Positions 34,264 through 43,080 are shown, counted from the first letter of the stretch. The stretch is DNA of 64,000 nucleotides from Streptomyces sp. CB01580 (GCF_001905795.1 NZ_LIXJ01000018.1:88502-152501), one strand, 5' to 3'. Notes: generated by a model from the sequence alone, not told the origin. Program-made: numbers and translations.

Positions 34264-35408
34264 CCGAGACGCTGCTCGACGCCGTACGGCAACGGCTGGC
34301 TCAGAGCGGCGCCGCGCCGACGCCTGCGGGCGTGGCGGCCGCGTTGCGGGCCCAGGGGCGGTTGCTCGGGGATGCCGAAGTCCTCTGCGCGGCCGACGAG
34401 TTGCGGGGCGAACTGGTCGGGACCGGGGCGCTGGAGCCGCTTCTTGCCGACTCGGCGGTGACGGACGTACTCGTCTCCGCACCGGACCGGGTGTGGGTGG
34501 ACCGGGGCAGTGGTCTCGAACTCACCGGGGTGACGTTCCGGGATGCCGCCGCGGTGCGCAGGCTGGCGCAGCGGCTGGCTGCCGTGGCGGGGAGACGGCT
34601 GGATGACGCCCGGCCCTGGGTGGATGCCAGACTGCCGGACGGCACCCGCATGCACGCCGTTCTGCCGCCTGTGTCCGTCGGCTCGACGTGTCTGTCACTG
34701 CGTGTGGTGAGGCCCAGGGCGTTCTCACTGATGGAGATGGTCGAGGCCGGGACCGTGCCGCCGGGCGGTGATCGGGTGTTGAGGGCACTGGTCGAGGCCC
34801 GAGTCTCGTATCTGATCAGCGGTGGGACCGGCGCCGGGAAGACGACGCTCCTGTCGAGCCTGCTGGGGGCGGTCGGGGAACGGGAACGGATCGTGCTCGC
34901 CGAGGACTCGGCGGAGTTGCGGCCGGACCATCCGCACGTGGTGCGCCTGGAGTCCCGCCCCGCCAACCAGGAGGGAGCGGGGCGGGTGACCCTCCGCGAC
35001 CTGGTACGGCAGGCGCTGCGCATGAGGCCCGACCGGTTGGTGGTCGGAGAAGTGAGGGGTGCCGAGGTCTCGGAATTGCTGGCAGCACTGAACACCGGGC
35101 ACGAAGGCGGTTGCGGGACGGTTCACGCGAATGCCGCCGAGCACGTCCCGGCCCGTCTCGAGGCGCTGGGAACGGCGGCGGGGCTGGACCGGACAGCTCT
35201 GCACAGCCAGTTGGCGGCGGCACTGTCGGTGGTCGTCCACCTCGTGCGGGACCGGACCGGAAAGCGGCGGATCGCGGAGGTGCACGTCCTGGACAGGAAC
35301 ACGTCCGGGCTGGTTGTGACCGAGCCGGCACTGCGCTGGGGCACCGACGGATTCGTCCGGGAGCGGGGCTGGGAGCGGCTGCGGTCGCTGATCGGAGGTG
35401 CGCTGTGA
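34260..35408 (+). CDS. TadA/CpaF secretion ATPase
   Basis: A 382-residue type II/IV secretion ATPase. The N-terminal domain contains LEPLLADSAVTDVLVSAPDRVWV. Walker A is ISGGTGAGKTTLLSSLL (about 185), and the Asp and His boxes include EDSAELRPDHPHVV. The Walker B region is LVVGEVRGAEVSELL (about 260). It powers assembly of Flp-type pili. ATGA overlap with tadZ and GTGA overlap with tadB show a tight operon. Confidence 0.94.
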   Translation: MTETLLDAVRQRLAQSGAAPTPAGVAAALRAQGRLLGDAEVLCAADELRGELVGTGALEPLLADSAVTDVLVSAPDRVWVDRGSGLELTGVTFRDAAAVRRLAQRLAAVAGRRLDDARPWVDARLPDGTRMHAVLPPVSVGSTCLSLRVVRPRAFSLMEMVEAGTVPPGGDRVLRALVEARVSYLISGGTGAGKTTLLSSLLGAVGERERIVLAEDSAELRPDHPHVVRLESRPANQEGAGRVTLRDLVRQALRMRPDRLVVGEVRGAEVSELLAALNTGHEGGCGTVHANAAEHVPARLEALGTAAGLDRTALHSQLAAALSVVVHLVRDRTGKRRIAEVHVLDRNTSGLVVTEPALRWGTDGFVRERGWERLRSLIGGAL

Positions 35409-36283
35409 GCGGAGGCGTGGCGGCGGGGCTGTCACCCGGCGCGAACTGCGCGGCGGTGCTGTGCCTCGCGATGGTGGTCTGGTCACTGGTGGTGCGGGGC
35501 CGGGGGCGACGCAGGGTCCGGGTGCTGTTTGCCGACGTGGTGGAGTCGCCGTTGCGCCATTGGGGGGAACGGACCTGGGTCCGGCTCCGGAAGCGGACGC
35601 GGGAGCGGCAGGAGTGGTTATGCCTCTTGGTGGCGCTGATCGTCGCCGTGCTGGGGCGGTCCGTGCTTCCGGTGCCGGCCGGAGTGGTGGCGGTTCCGTT
35701 GGCGCGGCGGTGGCTGCGACGACGGGCTCTGCGGCGTGAGCGGGAACGCGGGGCCGACGGGGTGGTCGCGTTGTGCGGTGGTGTCGCGGGCGAGTTGCGG
35801 GCCGGGCACGAGCCGGGAAGGGCGTTGCTCGTCGCGGTGCGAGGGGCCGGGGTGCTGGGGGCGGCGGAGGCCGGTGTGTCCGCTGCCGCGCGATTCGGCG
35901 GGGACGTGCCGACGGCACTCGGTCAGGCGGCCCGGGTGCCGGGGCTGGACGGGCTTGCCGGGGTGGCGGCCTGCTGGCGCGTGGCGGTGGACGGAGGTGC
36001 GGGTCTCGCGGCGGGTCTAGACCGGTTGGAGGGCGCTTTGCGCGCGGAGCGGCGCAGACGGGAGGAGTTGCGGGCCCAATTGGCTGGGGCTTGGTCGACG
36101 GTGACCGTACTGGCGCTGTTGCCGGTGCTGGGACTGGGGCTGGGGGCTGCGCTGGGGGCCGAACCGTTGCAGGTGCTGCTCCACACTCCGGCCGGGTTGG
36201 CTTGCCTGGCCGCGGGTGCGTCACTGGAGGTGGCCGGGCTCTGCTGGGCCGCTCGGATCGTAAGGGCGGCGGAGACGGCATGA
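35405..36283 (+). CDS. TadB-like type II secretion F-domain membrane protein
   Basis: A 292-residue inner-membrane platform protein of the T2SSF family. Early membrane segments (about 10-25, 75-100) precede a cytoplasmic helical F domain (GGVAGELRAGHEPGRALLVA; AALRFG-like repeats). Two terminal membrane segments follow (VTVLALLPVLGLGLGAAL; LACLAAGASLEVAGLCWAA). The start is the GTG overlapping the tadA stop. Codon 72 (35618-35620, the Leu after EW) is TTA, the codon read only by the bldA tRNA. This would make pilus assembly dependent on developmental stage. Confidence 0.9.
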   Translation: MSGGVAAGLSPGANCAAVLCLAMVVWSLVVRGRGRRRVRVLFADVVESPLRHWGERTWVRLRKRTRERQEWLCLLVALIVAVLGRSVLPVPAGVVAVPLARRWLRRRALRRERERGADGVVALCGGVAGELRAGHEPGRALLVAVRGAGVLGAAEAGVSAAARFGGDVPTALGQAARVPGLDGLAGVAACWRVAVDGGAGLAAGLDRLEGALRAERRRREELRAQLAGAWSTVTVLALLPVLGLGLGAALGAEPLQVLLHTPAGLACLAAGASLEVAGLCWAARIVRAAETA

Positions 36284-37074
36284 GTGTGGTGATCGGTGGA
36301 GTCGCCTACGGGGTGGCGGTCGTGTCGGCTGGTGTGGGTACGGCCGTGTGTCTGGCACTTGCCCTGGTGGGGCGGCGACGGAGGCGTGAGGGACGCCGTC
36401 GAGGTGCGCTGCTGTTCGGGACCGGCCCGGAACCGCGCGGAAGCGGGCGGATGGTGCCCGGTGTCCGGGTGAAGGAGTGGATGGCGCCGGTGGGCGTTGC
36501 TGTGGCGGGCGCGGTCCTGGTGGGTGGCCTGTCTGGGTGCATGGCCGGCCTGGTGGCAGCGTACGGCGCATGGCTGTGGCAACGGAAGCAGCGCTGCCGG
36601 AAAACGGAACCGGACGCTGCGGAGGCGGCGGAGGTGGTGCGTCAACTTCCGCTCGCGGCAGATCTCTTGGCCGCCTGCATCTCTGCTGGTGCTGGGCCGA
36701 GGGAGGCGGCGGAGGCCGTGGGGGAGTCGCTGGGCGGCCCGGTGGGCGTGCGATTGGCGCGGACCGCCGCGGAGATCCGGCTGGGCGGTGACCCCACAGC
36801 GGCCTGGGGGAGGTTCGGCGAGATACCCGGTGCACGCGCCCTGTCCCGATGCCTGGACCGGGCGGGGTCGACCGGGGCCCCGGCAGCGGAACCGGTGGCG
36901 CGACTGGCCGAGGCGATGCGGGCGGAGCGGGCGAGCACGGCGGTGGCGCGTGCGCAGCGGGCGGGTGTGCTGATCACCGCGCCGGTGGGGCTCTGTTTCC
37001 TTCCCGCCTTCCTGTCCGTCGGGGTGGCGCCGGTGGTGATCGGTCTGGCGACCGGTCTGCTGCACACCGACTGA
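36280..37074 (+). CDS. TadC-like type II secretion F-domain membrane protein
   Basis: A 264-residue second platform protein. N-terminal membrane helix (about 8-28), two further segments near 67-105, a cytoplasmic F domain with QLPLAADLLAACISAGAGPREA, and terminal membrane helices ending in VIGLATGLLHTD. It starts with the ATGA overlap on tadB and probably forms the platform with it. Confidence 0.9.
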   Translation: MSVVIGGVAYGVAVVSAGVGTAVCLALALVGRRRRREGRRRGALLFGTGPEPRGSGRMVPGVRVKEWMAPVGVAVAGAVLVGGLSGCMAGLVAAYGAWLWQRKQRCRKTEPDAAEAAEVVRQLPLAADLLAACISAGAGPREAAEAVGESLGGPVGVRLARTAAEIRLGGDPTAAWGRFGEIPGARALSRCLDRAGSTGAPAAEPVARLAEAMRAERASTAVARAQRAGVLITAPVGLCFLPAFLSVGVAPVVIGLATGLLHTD

Positions 37075-37184
37075 CATAGAGCGGTCCGTGGTCTTCCGAT
37101 TCTGTGTGAATCGACGCGAAACCGGCGTGAATCAATTCGAACCAATGGATATCCGTGTGAACCATGCATGTTGTGGGGGTTGGA

Positions 37185-37385
37185 ATGGCACAGCGAATCA
37201 GTGGCTGGGTGCGGGGTCTGATGCGTCGGATCCGGTCGGACGACGGAATGACGACATCCGAGTACGCGGTGGGGACGATCGCTGCCTGTGCGTTTGCGGC
37301 GGTGCTCTACAAGGTGGTCACCAGCCAACCGGTCATGTCCGCGCTGCAGTCACTGTTGAAGGACGCGCTCGATGCGAAGTTCTAG
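37185..37385 (+). CDS. Flp-type pilin (DUF4244)
   Basis: A 66-residue prepilin. After a basic leader comes DDGMTTSEYAVGTIAACAFAAVLY. Cleavage after the Gly would leave Glu at +5 and Tyr at +6, the type IVb prepilin signature, followed by a hydrophobic helix. This is the probable major subunit of the pilus. The ATG at 37185 follows GGGGGTTGGA; an ATG at 37164 would lengthen the leader by seven residues. It lies 110 bp after tadC. Confidence 0.88.
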   Translation: MAQRISGWVRGLMRRIRSDDGMTTSEYAVGTIAACAFAAVLYKVVTSQPVMSALQSLLKDALDAKF

Positions 37386-37806
37386 GGATGGCCGCGGCGC
37401 AGCGCAGAAGGGCCGTCCCAGAACCGTCGGTGGGGGCGGGGGCGGGGGCGGGGGAAGGAACGAGGACCGGGGTGCGGTTACGGCGGAAGCGGCCATGGCG
37501 ATTCCGGTGCTGGTGGTATTTGCCCTGTCGCTGGTCTGGGCGTTGATGGCCGCCGCGGCCCAGATCCGGTGCGTGGACGCGGCCAGGGCCGGGGCGCGGG
37601 CGGCGGCCCGCTCGGAACCGGAGGCCCAGGCGTTGGAGGCTGCCCGTACGGCAGCACCCGGTGGAGCCGAGGTCTCGATGGAACGGACCGGCGAGTTGTG
37701 GCGGGTACGGGTGGCGGCGCCGACGCCCGGCCTCGGCCCGCTGGCCCTGACACTTCACGCGGAGGCGGCGGCGCTGGCCGAGGACACGGTGGGGGTGGGG
37801 TCATGA
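37372..37806 (+). CDS. TadE-like minor pseudopilin
   Basis: A 144-residue protein with the TadE pattern. DRGAVTAEAAMAIPVLVVFAL near residue 33 has a cleavable Gly, Glu at +5 and one membrane helix, then an extracytoplasmic domain. The N-terminus contains a nine-residue poly-Gly run encoded by GGGGGC repeats (about 37431-37456). The start overlaps the pilin stop by 14 bases, and its own stop overlaps the next gene as ATGA. Confidence 0.87.
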   Translation: MRSSRDGRGAAQKGRPRTVGGGGGGGGGRNEDRGAVTAEAAMAIPVLVVFALSLVWALMAAAAQIRCVDAARAGARAAARSEPEAQALEAARTAAPGGAEVSMERTGELWRVRVAAPTPGLGPLALTLHAEAAALAEDTVGVGS

Positions 37807-38600
37807 CCGGCGGAGGCGTCGTGACCGGGGAAGGGAGAGAACGGAAGGCCGTTGCCGACGGGCCGAGCCCTCATGGGACTGAAGGTCCCGGGCTCGGGCC
37901 TGGGCCCGGGGCCGGGCCTCGGTACGAGCCCGACTGCGATCCGGGCCCGGACGGTGCAGGGGGCCGGGGCTGCGGATCGGTCCGGGGGCATGAAACGGTC
38001 CGGGGCCGCGAATTCGTTCCGGCCCGGATCGGGGCTCCGGAACGAGGAAGGGCCCGGAGGCGGGCGGGTCCGGACGACGGGCTGGCGACGGTGTGGGTGG
38101 CGATGACGGCCACGACCCTGTGCGCGGTGTTCGCTGTCGTGCTGGCGCTCGGACAGGTAGTGGTCGTCAAGCACCGGGCCGGGGGAGCGGCGGACCTCGC
38201 GGCCCTGGCAGCCGCCGACCGGGCCCTGCGAGGGGCCGAGCAGGCGTGCGGGGCGGCCGAGAGGGTGGCCGCGGCGCAGGGGGCGACGGTGGTGCGGTGC
38301 ACGGTGCGGGGGGAGATTGTCGACGTTACGGCCCGGGCGGGTTTTGGGCCGTACGAACCGGAGGTCAGGTCCCGGGCCGGCCCTCCGGCGGCTCCTCCCG
38401 GGCCTCCGGCATCGACGTCGCTTCCGACGGTTCCTCCCGGATCAACGGCGCTGCCGACTCCGGCTCCGCCACCTCTGGGTCCATCGCCTCCGGATCTGCC
38501 GTCTCCGAGTCTGCGGCCGCCGGTGATGCTGGGGGATTCGGCAGTGCCAGGGGACCCGGTTCCTCGGGTTCCGGTGGAGCGGACCGGAGGAGTTCGCTGA
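37803..38600 (+). CDS. TadG-like (Rv3654c family) pilus-associated protein
   Basis: A 265-residue protein. The recognisable core is residues ~97-180: DDGLATVWVAMTATTLCAVF with one membrane helix, then HRAGGAADLAALAAADRAL, as in the Rv3654c/TadG-like family. The first ~95 residues are Gly/Pro/Arg-rich and the last ~85 are a Pro-rich tail. The 3' 236 bp lie antisense to the C-terminus of the helicase gene, so one of the two tails may be over-extended. It ends the tad operon; no prepilin peptidase is in the window. Confidence 0.8.
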   Translation: MTGGGVVTGEGRERKAVADGPSPHGTEGPGLGPGPGAGPRYEPDCDPGPDGAGGRGCGSVRGHETVRGREFVPARIGAPERGRARRRAGPDDGLATVWVAMTATTLCAVFAVVLALGQVVVVKHRAGGAADLAALAAADRALRGAEQACGAAERVAAAQGATVVRCTVRGEIVDVTARAGFGPYEPEVRSRAGPPAAPPGPPASTSLPTVPPGSTALPTPAPPPLGPSPPDLPSPSLRPPVMLGDSAVPGDPVPRVPVERTGGVR

Positions 38601-41019
38601 GGAGGCGTACGGCACCGCGTTTGTGCAGCGGATCGTTGCCGTTGCCGCACTTGGGGGACTGGATGCAGGAAGGGCAGCCCGCCTCGCATTCGCAGGACGC
38701 GATGGCCTCGCGGGTCGCGGTCAGCCAGGCACGGGCGGTGTGGAAGGCCCGTTCGGCGAATCCGGCGCCGCCCGGGTGGCCGTCGTACACGAAGACCGTG
38801 GGCAGCAGGGTATCCGGGTGCAATGGCACGGAGACACCGCCGATGTCCCACCGGTCACAGGTGGCGAAGAGCGGCAGCATCCCGATGGAGGCGTGCTCGG
38901 CGGCGTGCAGGGCGCCGCCGAGGATCTCCGGGTTGATGCGGGCGGCATCGAGCTGGTCCTCGGTGACCGTCCACCACACGGCGCGGGTGCGCAGGGTGCG
39001 GGGTGGCAGGTCCAGTTTGGTCTCGCCGAGCACCTCGCCGGTGATCAGTTTGCGGCGCAGGAAGGAGACGACCTGGTTGGTGACTTCCACGGATCCGTAG
39101 CAGAGCCGCCCATCGCCCCATGGGATCTCGGTGTCGGTTTCCAGGACGGCGATGGAGGTGGTGTCGCGGGCGGTCGTCGAGTACGGCGGTGCCGCCTCCT
39201 CGACCAGGGCCACCGAGTCCTCCAGATCCAGCTTCCGGACGAGATAGGCGCGGCCCTGGTGGAGATGGACGGCACCTTCGTGGACGGCGGTGTGCGCGGC
39301 GGCCTTGTCGACCGTGCCCAGCAGCCGACCGGTGCCCTCCTCGACGATCTGGACGGGACGGCCGCCCTCGCCCCGGATGTCGGTGAGATCGGCGGCGCGT
39401 TCACGACGGGTCCAGTGCCAGCCCGATGCCCGTCGGCGCAGGAGCTTCGCGGCCTCCAGTTGCGGCAGCAGACCGGCGGCGGCCGGACCGAAGAGTTCCA
39501 GATCCGGTTCGGTCAGCGGGAGCTCCGCGGCGGCGGCGCAGAGGTGCGGGGCGAGGACGTACGGATTGTCCGGGTCCAGGACGGTCGATTCCACGGGCTG
39601 CCGGAACAGCGCCTCGGGATGGTGGACGAGGAAGGTGTCCAGCGGGTCGTCGCGGGCCACCAGCACGGCCAGGGCACCACGGCCGGAACGTCCGGCGCGC
39701 CCGGCCTGCTGCCACAGCGACGCCCTGGTGCCGGGGTAGCCGGCGATGACGACGGCGTCCAGGCCGGAGACGTCGACTCCGAGCTCCAGGGCGGTGGTGG
39801 CGGCCAGACCGAGGAGCCGGCCGGAGTGCAAGGCACGTTCCAGTGTGCGGCGCTCCTCGGGGAGGTACCCGCCCCGGTAGGCGGCGACCCGGGCCGGCAG
39901 GGAGCGGTCCACCTCGGCGAGGCGTTCCTTGGCGATGACGGAGATCAGTTCGGCGCCGCGGCGGGAGCGTACGAAGGCGACCGAGCGGACGCCCTGGACG
40001 GTGAGGTCGGTGAGGAGGTCGGCGGCCTCGGCGGTGGCGGTACGGCGCACCGGCGCGCCCTTCTCGCCGTGCAGTTCGGTCAGGGGCGGCTCCCACAGGG
40101 CGAAGACCAGTTCGCCGCGGGGCGAGGAGTCGTCGGAGACCTCCTTGACGGGGAGCCCGGTGAGGCGGCCCGCCGCGACGGCCGGTTCGGCGGCGGTGGC
40201 CGAGGCGAGGAGGAAGACCGGATCCGCCCCGTAGCGGGCGCACAGGCGGCGCAGCCGCCGTACGACCTGGGCGACGTGGGAGCCGAAGACGCCCCGGTAG
40301 GTGTGGCACTCGTCGATGACGACGTAGCGCAGAGCGCGCAGGAAGGAGGACCAACGAGGGTGGGAGGGGAGTATCCCGCGGTGCAGCATGTCGGGATTGG
40401 TCAGGACGTGATTGGCGTACTGGCGCACCCATTCGCGTTCTTCGACCGGAGTGTCGCCGTCGTACACCGCGGGCCTGATGGCGTTGCCGAGGGGCGCTGC
40501 GAGTTCCTTCACGGCGCGCCGCTGATCGGCGGCCAGGGCCTTGGTGGGGGCGAGGTACAGGGCGGTCGCGCCTCGGCCGTTCGGGGCCTCAGAACCGTCG
40601 AGCAGGGCGGAGAGCACCGGGGCGAGGTAGGCCAGCGACTTCCCGGACGCCGTCCCCGTGGCGATGATCACGGAATCGCCGTCCAGAGCGTGCTCGGCGG
40701 CCACCGCCTGATGTACCCAGGGGTGGTCGATGCCGGCCCGCTGGATCGCGGCGATCACTTCTGGACGGATGCGATCGGGCCAGATGGCATGGGTTCCCGT
40801 ACGCGGGGGCAAGTGCTCCGTATGAGTGATGCGCGCGGACCGGCCCGCCGCTGCGGCGAGCCGGTCGAGGACCATGGCGGGAGAGGGGCCGGAGTCCGTG
40901 TTCCCGGGCGGTCGACTGGGGCGGTGATTCTTGGCCATCGGCACAGAGTGTGTCACTGGCGTGACGGACAATGGTCCCAAGGCGTCGTGCATGGCTGCTG
41001 GTAAGTGATTGAATGCCAT
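38365..41019 (-). CDS. DEAD/DEAH-box helicase with DUF1998 zinc domain (MrfA-like)
   Basis: An 884-residue superfamily-2 helicase. Walker A is ATGTASGKSLAYLAP (about 115), the DEAD box is VVIDECHTYRGVFGSH (about 235), and motif VI-like elements include LWQQAGRAGRSGRGAL. The DUF1998 region ends in a four-cysteine cluster CECEAGCPSCIQSPKC. Relatives such as MrfA repair mitomycin lesions; the role here is inferred. The C-terminal ~80 residues are Glu/Pro/Ala-rich and antisense to the tadG-like gene. The start at 41019 (MAFNHLP) is chosen over the ATG at 40937, because I recall homologues with this N-terminus; neither has a good ribosome site. Confidence 0.9.
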   Translation of the reverse strand: MAFNHLPAAMHDALGPLSVTPVTHSVPMAKNHRPSRPPGNTDSGPSPAMVLDRLAAAAGRSARITHTEHLPPRTGTHAIWPDRIRPEVIAAIQRAGIDHPWVHQAVAAEHALDGDSVIIATGTASGKSLAYLAPVLSALLDGSEAPNGRGATALYLAPTKALAADQRRAVKELAAPLGNAIRPAVYDGDTPVEEREWVRQYANHVLTNPDMLHRGILPSHPRWSSFLRALRYVVIDECHTYRGVFGSHVAQVVRRLRRLCARYGADPVFLLASATAAEPAVAAGRLTGLPVKEVSDDSSPRGELVFALWEPPLTELHGEKGAPVRRTATAEAADLLTDLTVQGVRSVAFVRSRRGAELISVIAKERLAEVDRSLPARVAAYRGGYLPEERRTLERALHSGRLLGLAATTALELGVDVSGLDAVVIAGYPGTRASLWQQAGRAGRSGRGALAVLVARDDPLDTFLVHHPEALFRQPVESTVLDPDNPYVLAPHLCAAAAELPLTEPDLELFGPAAAGLLPQLEAAKLLRRRASGWHWTRRERAADLTDIRGEGGRPVQIVEEGTGRLLGTVDKAAAHTAVHEGAVHLHQGRAYLVRKLDLEDSVALVEEAAPPYSTTARDTTSIAVLETDTEIPWGDGRLCYGSVEVTNQVVSFLRRKLITGEVLGETKLDLPPRTLRTRAVWWTVTEDQLDAARINPEILGGALHAAEHASIGMLPLFATCDRWDIGGVSVPLHPDTLLPTVFVYDGHPGGAGFAERAFHTARAWLTATREAIASCECEAGCPSCIQSPKCGNGNDPLHKRGAVRLLSELLRSAPPEPEEPGPLALPNPPASPAAADSETADPEAMDPEVAEPESAAPLIREEPSEATSMPEAREEPPEGRPGT

Positions 41020-41097
41020 CGCGGCTGGCGATCCGTCCCCTGGCTCCGCCGGGGAGACCGAGGGGCGACCGCTCGATAGCAAGGTGCTGGAGGATCC

Positions 41098-41451
41098 GTG
41101 GACCTGTCCTTGTCGACTCGCAATGTGTCCGGCCCTGGTGGCGACCGTACGGTCGTCGAGGTCGGTGGCGAGATTGATGTGTATACCGCGCCCAAGCTGC
41201 GCGAGCAGTTGGTCGAGTTGGTGAATGACGGCAGCTACCACCTGGTTGTCGACATGGAAGGCGTGGACTTCCTCGATTCCACCGGTCTCGGCGTGCTCGT
41301 GGGCGGCCTGAAGCGTGTCCGGGCCCACGAGGGCTCGCTGCGCCTGGTGTGCAACCAGGAGCGCATTCTCAAGATCTTCCGGATCACCGGTCTGACCAAG
41401 GTGTTCCCGATTCACACCACGGTCGACGAGGCGGTCGCGGCCACCGACTGA
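41098..41451 (+). CDS. bldG: anti-sigma factor antagonist BldG
   Basis: A 117-residue STAS-domain protein. The phosphorylatable Ser is in FLDSTGLGVLVGGLKR, and VVEVGGEIDVYTAPKLREQL is the N-terminal strand-helix. BldG is needed for aerial growth and antibiotic production and is controlled by phosphorylation through partner anti-sigma factors. It starts at a GTG right after GGAGGATCC. The divergent helicase and the downstream ATP-binding partner match the known locus. The stop codon lies in the first unit of a 28-bp tandem duplication. Confidence 0.96.
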   Translation: MDLSLSTRNVSGPGGDRTVVEVGGEIDVYTAPKLREQLVELVNDGSYHLVVDMEGVDFLDSTGLGVLVGGLKRVRAHEGSLRLVCNQERILKIFRITGLTKVFPIHTTVDEAVAATD

Positions 41452-41501
41452 CGGTCCGGCCCGCCCCGATACGGACTGATGGTCCGGTCCGCCCCGATAC
41501 G
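41446..41501. repeat. 28-bp tandem duplication including the bldG stop
   Basis: Units 41446-41473 and 41474-41501 differ at two C/T positions. Each begins GACTGA, the last Asp codon and stop of bldG, so the end of bldG has been copied in tandem. The second unit runs into a hairpin (41489-41510, CCGCCCCGA/TCGGGGCGG, loop TACG). Confidence 0.85.
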
Positions 41502-42309
41502 TCGGGGCGGCGACGGTCCGTCGAGTTCCGCATGCGCTCCAGTGACCGGATCGGCCGACAGCAGCCGGTCCGGTACGCGGCCGTGCGGAGCGAATGCGTC
41601 CGGCGGCCGTCTGTCGGCGTGGGTCGGCACGTGTCCGGCCGCCTGCTCGGGCATGTCGAGCGTTGGGCACGTCGACCGGAGCGTCGCGTCCGGTCCCGAG
41701 CGACCGGGTGTCACGACTGGCCGGAAACCTGCCGACTGGCCGGAAACCTGCCGACCGGTCGGCGGACATCCGCCGGTCGGCCGGCCGGGTGCCGGGCGTT
41801 CGGTGGGGTGGTTGACCGGCGAGGGCCCGGATGGCATGCCTCCGATGGGCCATCCGACTGATCGGGAGGTCGCCGGTCGGCCGTTCCGCGTGGAATGTGC
41901 GCCTCGGACCGTTCGTCGGTCGGCTGACAGGCTGATCGCCGGTCGATCGGTGCCGCGGGCCGGGTCTCCCGTGCGGTCGGCGGTTGCACGTCGGCCGTGG
42001 CGGACGTCCGGTGGCCGACGACGGGCCCTTCGGCCGATGGGCTCGTCCACAGGACGGGATGGTCCGGGGCGGGATCCGTGACGGCCCGTGGCGGGTTCCG
42101 TACGAAGCCGCGGGCAAGGAGCCGGACGAAGGAACTGGACGCGGAAATGAGCACGGAACGGGCGGGCGCGGGACCAGCGACTGGCAGGCTGGAGGCCGAC
42201 CCGGCGATGGCCGAGATGAAGACCAGAGGAATACCGGAAGAAGAGCCGGAGCGGCGGGCAGCGTGCCCGGGCTCCCGGAGTGCACGCCCGTACGTCTGAG
42301 GGGGATCAC
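41452..42309. other. 858-bp repeat-rich gap inside the bldG/anti-sigma operon
   Basis: No convincing gene. The stretch is built of CCGGTCGG/GGCCGACC motifs, with the 28-bp duplication at its left end and an exact 19-bp tandem repeat at 41714-41732 and 41733-41751. Frames on both strands are low-complexity. A 50-codon frame at 42147-42299 ends just before the next gene but lacks supporting features. Confidence 0.6.
41489..41510 (+). terminator. hairpin after bldG
   Basis: A perfect 9-bp stem CCGCCCCGA/TCGGGGCGG with loop TACG, 38 bases after the bldG stop. It could end a bldG-only transcript or attenuate read-through to the anti-sigma gene. Confidence 0.6.
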
Positions 42310-42771
42310 ATGGCCACTGTTGAACTCCGCTTCAGCGCCCAGCCCGAACACGTCAGGACGGCGCGCCTCGTGGCCGCCGCCGTGGCGCGCCGCGCAGGCG
42401 TCGATGAAGCCGTGCTCGACGAGGTCCGACTCGCCGTCGGTGAAGCCTGCAGCCGCGCCGTGGGGCTGCATCGCAGTCATGGCATCACCGCTCCCGTCTC
42501 CGTCGCTCTGACCGAGGAGGAGAAGTCCTTCTCCATCGAGGTCGGGGACGAGGTGCCCGGACCGGGTGCGGAGCCCGCTCCCGGCGCGGGCCCCGGGGTC
42601 CGCGGTGCGGGCCTCGACGAGCCGGAGCCCGGCACCGAGGCCGACGGCGAGGACGAGATGGGTCTCGCGGTCATCAGCGGCCTCGTCGACGACATGGAGG
42701 TCAGATCCGGGATCAACGGCGGAGTGATCCGTATGACCTGGCCCAGGATGCCCGCGCCGGCGCTTCCCTGA
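42310..42771 (+). CDS. ATP-binding anti-sigma factor (BldG partner, RsbW-like)
   Basis: A 153-residue GHKL-fold protein. DEVRLAVGEACSRAVGLH (about residues 38-55) is the N-box helix of RsbW/SpoIIAB kinases, and MGLAVISGLVDDMEV (about 117-131) the G-box region. Between them is an acidic Glu/Pro/Gly-rich linker. In S. coelicolor the downstream partner of BldG is an anti-sigma factor of this type. Here it is 858 bp away instead of adjacent, so co-transcription is uncertain. ATG after GAGGGGG. Confidence 0.88.
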   Translation: MATVELRFSAQPEHVRTARLVAAAVARRAGVDEAVLDEVRLAVGEACSRAVGLHRSHGITAPVSVALTEEEKSFSIEVGDEVPGPGAEPAPGAGPGVRGAGLDEPEPGTEADGEDEMGLAVISGLVDDMEVRSGINGGVIRMTWPRMPAPALP

Positions 42772-42784
42772 GACGGGCGCCGCA

Positions 42785-42819
42785 GCCGTCATGGTCGGCG
42801 GCCCGCTGCCCATGACGGC
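42785..42819 (+). terminator. first of two terminators after the anti-sigma gene
   Basis: GCCGTCATGG (42785-42794) pairs with CCATGACGGC (42810-42819), 10 bp perfect. Confidence 0.6.
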
Positions 42820-42859
42820 TCCCGAGTTCCGGTCCTGCCGATTCCTTGATCCGCCTCAT

Positions 42860-42893
42860 GGCCCCGCTGAGCACTGCTGAGCGGGGCCTTTTT
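42860..42893 (+). terminator. Rho-independent terminator
   Basis: GGCCCCGCT (42860-42868) pairs with AGCGGGGCC (42880-42888), followed by TTTTTC. The remaining DNA to 43080 is the AT-richer promoter/leader of the pyrophosphatase gene. It contains a 10-bp palindrome CAGTGCACTG at 43006-43015; no promoter boxes were assigned. Confidence 0.85.
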
Positions 42894-43080
42894 CATTTCT
42901 GCGTGATCGGTGGTCCGCGGAAAATGGTTCTGTCGCATTACTGCATTCGGAGTGATCTGCGGCCCGATCATTTATCGATCAGGTCGTGAACGTCAATTAC
43001 ATTTGCAGTGCACTGTTTTGCTCGGTCCGTTCTCCTTACAATTCGTCCACGTCTTGAGCGCTGAGCGTCAAGGAGGACGT

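Noticed and set aside
42147..42299. 50-codon frame just before the anti-sigma gene
   Set aside because: No clear ribosome site, composition like the surrounding repeats, and no recognised motif.
41020..42813. minus-strand open frame continuing upstream of the helicase
   Set aside because: It runs antisense through bldG, the repeat gap and the anti-sigma gene; only the part below 41019 carries helicase sequence.
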